From assembly GCA_018902385.1 (NCBI GenBank), contig JABSSW010000001.1, forward strand, positions 868,001 through 932,000: a stretch of 64,000 nucleotides of DNA, written 5' to 3'. Each line of letters begins with the position of its first letter. Position 1 is the first letter of the stretch. The position numbers and the translations under genes are program-made. A model generated the notes under the pieces. That model had not been told where the DNA came from and searched no databases. It saw only the letters and a program-made list of their open reading frames with translations. Positions 57,417 to 64,000 of this stretch are shown in pieces. This DNA comes from Physcia stellaris. Taxonomy: Eukaryota; Ascomycota; Lecanoromycetes; Caliciales; Physciaceae.

Positions 57417-59430
57417 TTGCGATGTTTTCGATATTTTCATTATTTTCGAATTTCGATTCTTTCAATTTTTCTCGAGATATCGATTTTTTCAATTCGAATT
57501 TATCATGTTCTGATTTCGAAATCAAACAATTCAATGATGTCACGAGTTTTTTACGAAATCTTGAACATTGTCAAGAATTGTATCGATATCGAAAAACAAA
57601 ATTGCTCGAATACATGCTTTGAATTTCAATGATTTTGTTTGAAAATGATACAAAAAACAAACGCATTTCAACTTTTTGTTTCGTTTTGATATGATTTTAA
57701 CGAAAACATTTTCTTCGCAAAAACAACGAAAATTAAAAACAATAATTCAAAAAAAAAAAACGTAAAGTTCGAAAAATCGCAAAGCGAATCGAATTAAATG
57801 TTATAAAAACAACAAAACAAACATCAACGTTTCAAAATTTCGATATTTTCGATTCATCATTAACATTTGACAAATTCGAATTCGATTTGTATAACAACGT
57901 CGCGATTTTTTTGCAACATTTTCAACAATGTCAACATTTGTATCGTAAATCAAATTTGTTAAATTTGTTGTCGAAATGTTTGTGTGCGTTCGCATTTGAA
58001 TGATTCAAAACTCAATTTGAATTTATTTCGTTGAAACGATTCAATAAAACTTTATTGAAAACATTTTCAAAAAAATTTTACGACGTGTCTCATCAAAAAT
58101 TCGAATTTTCAATTAAATACACTCGATGTTATATCAAAATTTATCGAAAACTCATCAAATTTTGAAATTACATTCGATCGAATGATTTGCAAAATTTGCA
58201 AACAAAATTTCAATTTCAACAAGAAATTATACAAACATATTCGCAATCATGAAACTTTGAAACTCGTCAAAAATTCTCATTTCTCGATCAATGTGATCAA
58301 TTTAATATGCGAAATCGAGAAAAAATCATTCGTCACGCATGTATCATCTGTTTTATTCGCGAAATCTCAAAAATTTCTAAATTTTAATTCATTTTTTTCA
58401 ATCGAAACAGTCGATTTAACGTGCGAAATCGCAAAGAAATCAACAACTGTCTTATTTGCAAAAAATGCAAAATTCAATTCAAAACGATTCGCAAAAATTC
58501 GAGTTTTCGTTGTTCGCATTCGCGTAAAACTAAAAATTGAACGAACAATTTTTCAAATATCAATATTTGAATTTGCATCAAAATCGATGAAAAAATTTTC
58601 GATTCAACAAATCGTTTGCGTTCGAACTTGCAAACATTGCAAACAAAATTTCAATTTCAACAACAAATTTCACGAACATATTCGCGAACATCATGTTCGA
58701 AAATTTGTTATATCGAAAAATTCTGATTTTCGAATTTTCGCACTCGAATTTGCATACAAAATCAAAAAAATCAACAATTATTTGTTCGTTTGTTTCGTTT
58801 GCATCATTTATTCTTTTTGCAACATCAAGAAATCAAAAATTTTGATTTTCAATAACGTTCGAATCAATGATCGCATCAACGCGTTCGAATTATTCGATTT
58901 TTACATACAAAATTAATTCAAAATCGATGAAAAGCGCAATTGTCGTTTGTTCGTTCATTTCTTTATTTATTTCATCGCTTGATTCAATTCGAAAACATCA
59001 AGAATTTTACATTCAAAAGTTTTATCTGATTGTGAATAATTTGAATCGTATGTTTGTCGAAAAATTTAAATCATTTGAAAACAAACAACATCAAAATCGT
59101 TGTCGTTTTTCGCAAAATTTTGCTTTTCGTCAACTCGATCGTTCATGCTTAACTTTTTCGAAAAAATCTTATTTCATTATCGAAAAACTGTTCGAAATGT
59201 TCGATGAGAAATTCAACAAAATGAATTTGTTTCAAAATCAAAACAACGTTTTTTTTCGAAAATTTTTCTCAAAACAATCGCAAATTACGATTTATTTCAA
59301 ATTTGCAATCAATCAAAAGTCGTTAATTAGTCAAAATTTGAAAAGTTCAAAATCGAAAAATTTGAATCAACACATGATTGCGAAATCAATTCGCACTGTT
59401 TTCAGCGAAAATTTATTTGAAAAATGAATC
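57417..59430 (+). other. Coding relic of the zinc-finger element, copy 2 (fossil, many breaks)
   Basis: Shows the helical unit (FLRNLEHCQELYRYRKTKLL) and at least two C2H2 fingers (CKICKQNFNFNKKLYKHIRN, CKHCKQNFNFNNKFHEHIRE) at positions that correspond to copy 1. Confidence 0.7.
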
Positions 59431-60256
59431 AAATTATTATACAAAGTGCTTGATATTTTCAACGAAATTTTTTTTCATTTTCATATTTTTTCGTCTTTTT
59501 TCGATTTTTTTTCTTGTTATTGCAATCGTTTCGATCATGTCAATTGCAACAATGAATTGCATTAACGTTTACGAACAAATTATTTCGATCATTGATCGTG
59601 TCATTCAATAAAAATCACATTTGTCACTTCGAAACGAAATTGAAAAAAGACGAAAAATAAACGTTTATATTAATGTTTTACAAAATTTTCAATTGTTTAC
59701 TAATGATCGACGAAACTATTTATAAAATTCGCAAAAACTATTTACTTTTCAGAAAAGATTTATTACATACACGTTTTATTAAATGAATTGTACATATTGA
59801 TTATCGCATGCGTTCAAATATCGATGCGTTAATCGTTGTTACGTTAATTTTACTAATGTGATTAAATTGTTTGTCTCATGATATAATCGATTTGAAATTT
59901 TCGAAAATTCTCAATTGTTTGTTTATTGATTGTCGTCGAAGTTATTCGCGAAAAATTGTATGAATTGATCATTTTTCAAAAAATTCATTACGTTGATATT
60001 CTATTGAATGCAATGTACACATTAATTTTCGCATATGCAAAAATATCAATACGTTAATCGTTGTTGCGATGATTTTATTAACATGACGAAATTGTTCGTC
60101 TCATCGTATAATCGATTTGATGTCACAAAAATTCAAAATTAACATTAATGTTTTCATTACATTCAAAAATTCGAATTTTCGATTCTTTACATTCTAAATT
60201 ACGTATTAAACTTTGAAAAACAAATTTTCGATCGTTTGTTTATTTTATCATTTACG

Positions 60257-60445
60257 TCATCGTTTGCACATTTCGCGAATTGATTGCAAATCAATTTCTT
60301 TATCAATTGCAATGATTTCGATTTCAAATATTTCGCATAAATTTGCATTCGTCATCAAAACACAAATATTTTTATTCACATCGAAAGTTTGATAAAACGA
60401 ATCGTTATTTTGATCAATTTTTTCATTTCGATCAGTTTGTTTCAA
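60257..60445 (-). other. Antisense open frame, copy 2 counterpart
   Basis: 62 codons ending DLQSIREMCKR, collinear with the frame at 43977-44150 of copy 1. Confidence 0.35.
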
Positions 60446-61001
60446 AATTTTCGAATTTCAAATATTTTCAAATGATTTATCATATTTTTATTCGCAAATA
60501 TCATGATTCATGTTTCGCAATCAGATTTCGAATTGAAATTCGAAAACGTTTTCATTTTTTTTTATTTTGTATTTGTATTAATCATTAATGAACATCGCAT
60601 GCATGCTTTGAAATTTACAAAAAAAAACGTTTTTATCATACAAAAAGAACGCGATATTTTTGCATATTTCAATTGTTTTAATAATTTTTTCACATTTCGA
60701 TTAAGACGCAAACTATTTGATGAATTTACATGTTTCGAAAAAACGATCGTTTCATCATATTAAATGTCAAATATTTTCGACATTTAAAAATCTTCGCAAA
60801 CATCAAAATTTTTCGATTTGCAAAAATCTTTTTCGACGTTTTCAATTCAAATTTTTGTACATTTTCATGATTGTCGCGTTCGTTATGAATTAAAAACATT
60901 TACGAACAAATCATCGAAATCACGTACATTGTCGATCGATGAAAAAAAAAAAACAATAAATTGATCGTTTCGAAACGAAACTGAAAAAAAACGAAAAATA
61001 A

Positions 61002-61217
61002 TATGACGAACGTGCATCGATTTCAACATCTGAAATTAACATTTGATCAATCATTAAAATTAACATTTTTATTTTATCACATCGAATGTTAAAATCGAAA
61101 TTCGTTTATGATCAAATTTTTTACATATGTTTTGTCAAATTTTTTGTATTTGTTTTTTCATTTCGATATTTTCGTGTAATTATGTAATAATATTATATTT
61201 CTGCATAGCATTTCACA
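61002..61217 (+). repeat. Right LTR of zinc-finger element, copy 2
   Basis: 216 bp, preceded by a purine-rich tract; ends TTTCACA before the GACAA target duplication. Confidence 0.88.
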
Positions 61218-64000
61218 GACAACAAACAAATAATGTAAAAATAAAATGAAAAATATGAAACGATTTGTTTATTAATTAAATTAATGCGAAATTTAATCAC
61301 ATTAATTTCAACACACGTTAAAATTACGAATTATTTTTGATTATATGCGCAATTTGCATATATTGCGACATTGTATCGAAATAACAATCGATAAATTTTT
61401 TGATACGTAAATACATTTCAAAATTTTTGTTTAACAAAATGAATACAAACGTATTTAAAAACGAAATTTGAAATTAATTTTTAACAATTTGAAACAAAAT
61501 ATGAATCGTTGTATCGAAATTGAAATTTCAATTATCGTCATTTGAATTTTGTTCAAAAAAATCGAACAATTGATTTTAATTGAATATCAAATTTTCGTTT
61601 TTCAAAGTTTTTATTTTTTTCGTTTTCGTTTTCATTGAAATTTTTACAATCAAAAATATCATAAATTTTCGATTTTTTTTTTTAATTATTTCATTTTAAA
61701 ATCAACAAATGAAAATATGATATTATCGAAATTGTTTTTATATTGATAAAAACAATTTGAAAATATTTTCGATTTATTAAAAAATGAAATTTTCAAACAT
61801 TATCAATTTTAATCGTAAATGACAAAACGATAAAAAAAAAAATATATTTGCAAAATATTTGAATATAATTAAAAATGTTCGTTTTCGATTTTTATAAATC
61901 GAAAAAAAAACGAAACAAATCGTGAAAAAAAATCAAAAAAACAAAAAAATGAATTGAAAAATAATTTGAATACGAAAAATGAATTGAAAATGAAAAATAA
62001 ATTGTTGACGAAAAATAAATTGACAACGAATAATAAAAAATAAAAAAATTGAATCGAAAAAAAAAAAAATGAATTGAAAACGAAAAAAATTGAACAAATA
62101 AAAAATCGTCGTTATTTCGAAATTCGCACAACGATATTAACGTTAATATAATTGATATTTTGAATCGTTTTCGCAAAATATCGATTTTTCGAAAAATTTG
62201 AAAATGCGTTGATCGTTTTTATAATTCGTTATGTTAATTTTTAATACAAATCGTTAAATTAAAATTTTTTTTATTTATTTGATGATAATTTATTTTGATT
62301 TAATTTAATAAAAAATTGCAAAAATAAAATTTAAAAATATATTTCGAAAATCGAATTATTTTTCAAAAACGAAAAATCGTTCGTTGATTTTTGACATTTT
62401 TTAATTTATATAATTCGATTAATTTATCGAATTTCAATTCAAATTCAAATATTTTTTTTTAATATTTGTACAAATTTATTAAATTTCAAATGTTTTATCG
62501 TGATTTTCAAAAAAAATTTGAAAAAATTTGATTTTTTGATCGATTCATTTCGTTATAACAATTTTTTTTCGAAAAAAATGTAATTGCATCGAAAACGACA
62601 AATGAATCGAAATTTTATGATAAAATTATTTTTTCATGATTTTTTGAAATTATTAAATTTGAATAACGTTTTTTTTTTACAATTGTTGTTGAAAATTCAA
62701 TAAAACAAATATGTTTTTTTTTATGCGAAATCAACGTTTTCGAATATTGTAAAATATTTTTTTTGATTGTAACAAAAATCGATTGCAATTTTTTTTTTTG
62801 ATATTGACATGATTAAATTTGTTTTTTAATATTATTTTTTTTTTTTTCAAAAAAACGTATATTATTTTGTAAATTTTTTCGTTTATTTTTAAATCAATAC
62901 GAATTTGATTATTTGTTCAATAATTCACGTTCAGTTTTTTTCAAATTTTTTCACGAAAAACATTGAAAATAATCATTGTGATCGATATTTTCGACATGTA
63001 ATTCGTATTCGCACGAACGCGTTAAACAAATAATTAAACAAATAATTGATGTATGAATTTGCGAATGATATCGAATTTGATCGTCGAATTGCGTGTTGTG
63101 TAACAATGCAATAAATTTTTTTTCGAATTCGAAATATTGATATATTTGTATAACGATTAAATGAAAATCGACGAATATAAAAATGAAATGCAACGATATT
63201 CATGCAATCGTCAAAAAAAATTAAATGAAATCGATTAAACGCGATTAATCGCGTTCGATTGAATTAATTTCAATCAAATTGTTTCAATTTTTAATTCGAT
63301 CGTTAAATCGTGTTAAAATGAAAAAAATTATTTTAATCGTTAACGTGTTTTATGCGATTAAATTCATTTCGTTTAACGTTTGTATCGTTTAACGTTAAAA
63401 ACAATTTGTTGTTTTTTTTGAAACATTTGTATCATTAATATGTTTTGACGTATCGTGATAATTCGCGAATTCGTTATTTTGTTATAAAAACGATTACATG
63501 TTTCAAATGTTTTAATTTTTAAAAAATATCAATCAAATCACAAATTTTATTTACAAATTCAATTTACATATTCATTAATATTTTCAATTTTCAATTTTCG
63601 AATTATGAATATTTTTTTGATTTATCACAATGTTTTTTTTTTAATTTTTAACAATGAAATTTTTTGATGTTATTCAACAAAATTCATTCGAAATTTGACA
63701 TGAAATTTATAAACATATCAATTATCAACGTTCATATCAACATTTCGAATTTATCGATTATTGAACGATATTCAATGTCAATTCGAAATAATTGATTCGT
63801 CGTCAATGATTTTTGTTTCAATCATTTTTTTTTTCAATTTTTGTGTAAACGTTTCGTCGAAATCGATCGAATTGCGAATTCGAATATCAATTTTGATTGA
63901 TCGATACAAATATCAAACGATTTTATTTTTTTTCAATATCATTCGAATCAAATGTTCAATGACAACGAAAAAAAAAAAATTGTATTTCGATATTTTTATC
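61218..64000. repeat. AT-rich tail of the window, no gene
   Basis: Same composition as the rest of the block. An A-rich low-complexity stretch at about 61,905-62,105 repeats GAATTGAAAACGAAAAATAA-like words. I see no coding or structural feature up to the window edge. Confidence 0.6.

Larger units (their letters stand above)
55886..61217 (+). mobile_element. LTR element of the zinc-finger family, copy 2, broken and strongly mutated
   Basis: LTRs of 216 bp (55886-56101 and 61002-61217) and an exact 5-bp target duplication GACAA (55881-55885, 61218-61222). Total 5,332 bp with both ends present. The internal order matches copy 1 (shared 5' leader, repeated helical unit, C2H2 fingers, antisense frame). 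It is far more AT-shifted and has many breaks. The LTRs differ at about 8 sites, all transitions. They belong to a subfamily with about 21 bp more than copy 1, near AACATTTGATCAATCATT. Confidence 0.87.

Noticed and set aside
39396-61217. Reading 39,396-61,217 as one large element or a Polinton-like element
   Set aside because: Equal-length LTR pairs and separate target duplications show distinct insertions. No DNA polymerase or capsid genes of Polinton type are seen.
1-64000. CRISPR arrays, bacterial operons, riboswitches or rRNA genes
   Set aside because: None seen. The window is eukaryotic, and the tandem repeats found are minisatellites without regular unique spacers.

Overview
The window is nuclear DNA of a filamentous ascomycete (Pezizomycotina). 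The evidence is short GT-AG introns with CTAAC/CTGAC-like branch sites, fungal-only protein architectures (Bzz1, Mnn9, Dbp5, Pex4, a fungal SLIP-GC-like GTPase) and strong RIP-like decay of repeats. A Eurotiomycete-like fungus with a TE-rich, two-compartment genome would fit, but I cannot name the species.

Layout. Bases 1 to about 33,400 are balanced-composition gene space: a C2H2 zinc-finger regulator whose conserved C-terminal block lies in frame beyond a UGA stop; a spermidine synthase pseudogene; BZZ1 (minus) divergent from DBP5 (plus); a 16-exon SLIP-GC-like GTPase (minus); a decayed GH72 glucanosyltransferase; an SLC25 mitochondrial carrier with a 10-nt exon (minus) divergent from MNN9 (plus); a PP2A activator convergent with PEX4 (minus); PEX4 divergent from the exosome subunit gene RRP46 (plus); an NAD kinase; and a large Ser/Pro-rich protein of unknown function. 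I rebuilt exon structures by hand and every junction quoted preserves phase, except where stated. The genes are housekeeping (mRNA export and decay, actin, peroxisome, mannan, NADP supply) and do not form a pathway cluster.

At about 33,400 composition changes abruptly to a very AT-rich block that runs to the end. It contains no recognisable host gene. It holds an old solo LTR with its target duplication (gtaaa); inside it a 5.9-kb LTR element of a family encoding C2H2 fingers and a repeated helical unit; inside that a Ty3-like chromovirus (44,599-50,471, target duplication agatg); and downstream a second, more eroded copy of the zinc-finger family (55,886-61,217, target duplication gacaa). 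Minisatellites and unassigned AT-rich DNA fill the rest. All are fossils with many breaks.

The most interesting general result is the mutational signature. By my hand alignment the three LTR pairs differ only by transitions (about 56, no transversions), and in the best pair almost all hit C followed by a pyrimidine (CpT or CpC), while CpA and CpG sites are nearly untouched. That is not the classical CpA preference of RIP. The second is a family of LTR-bounded elements with zinc fingers and capsid-like repeats but no visible polymerase. Its LTR tip resembles that of the resident chromovirus, suggesting a parasite-host pair of elements.
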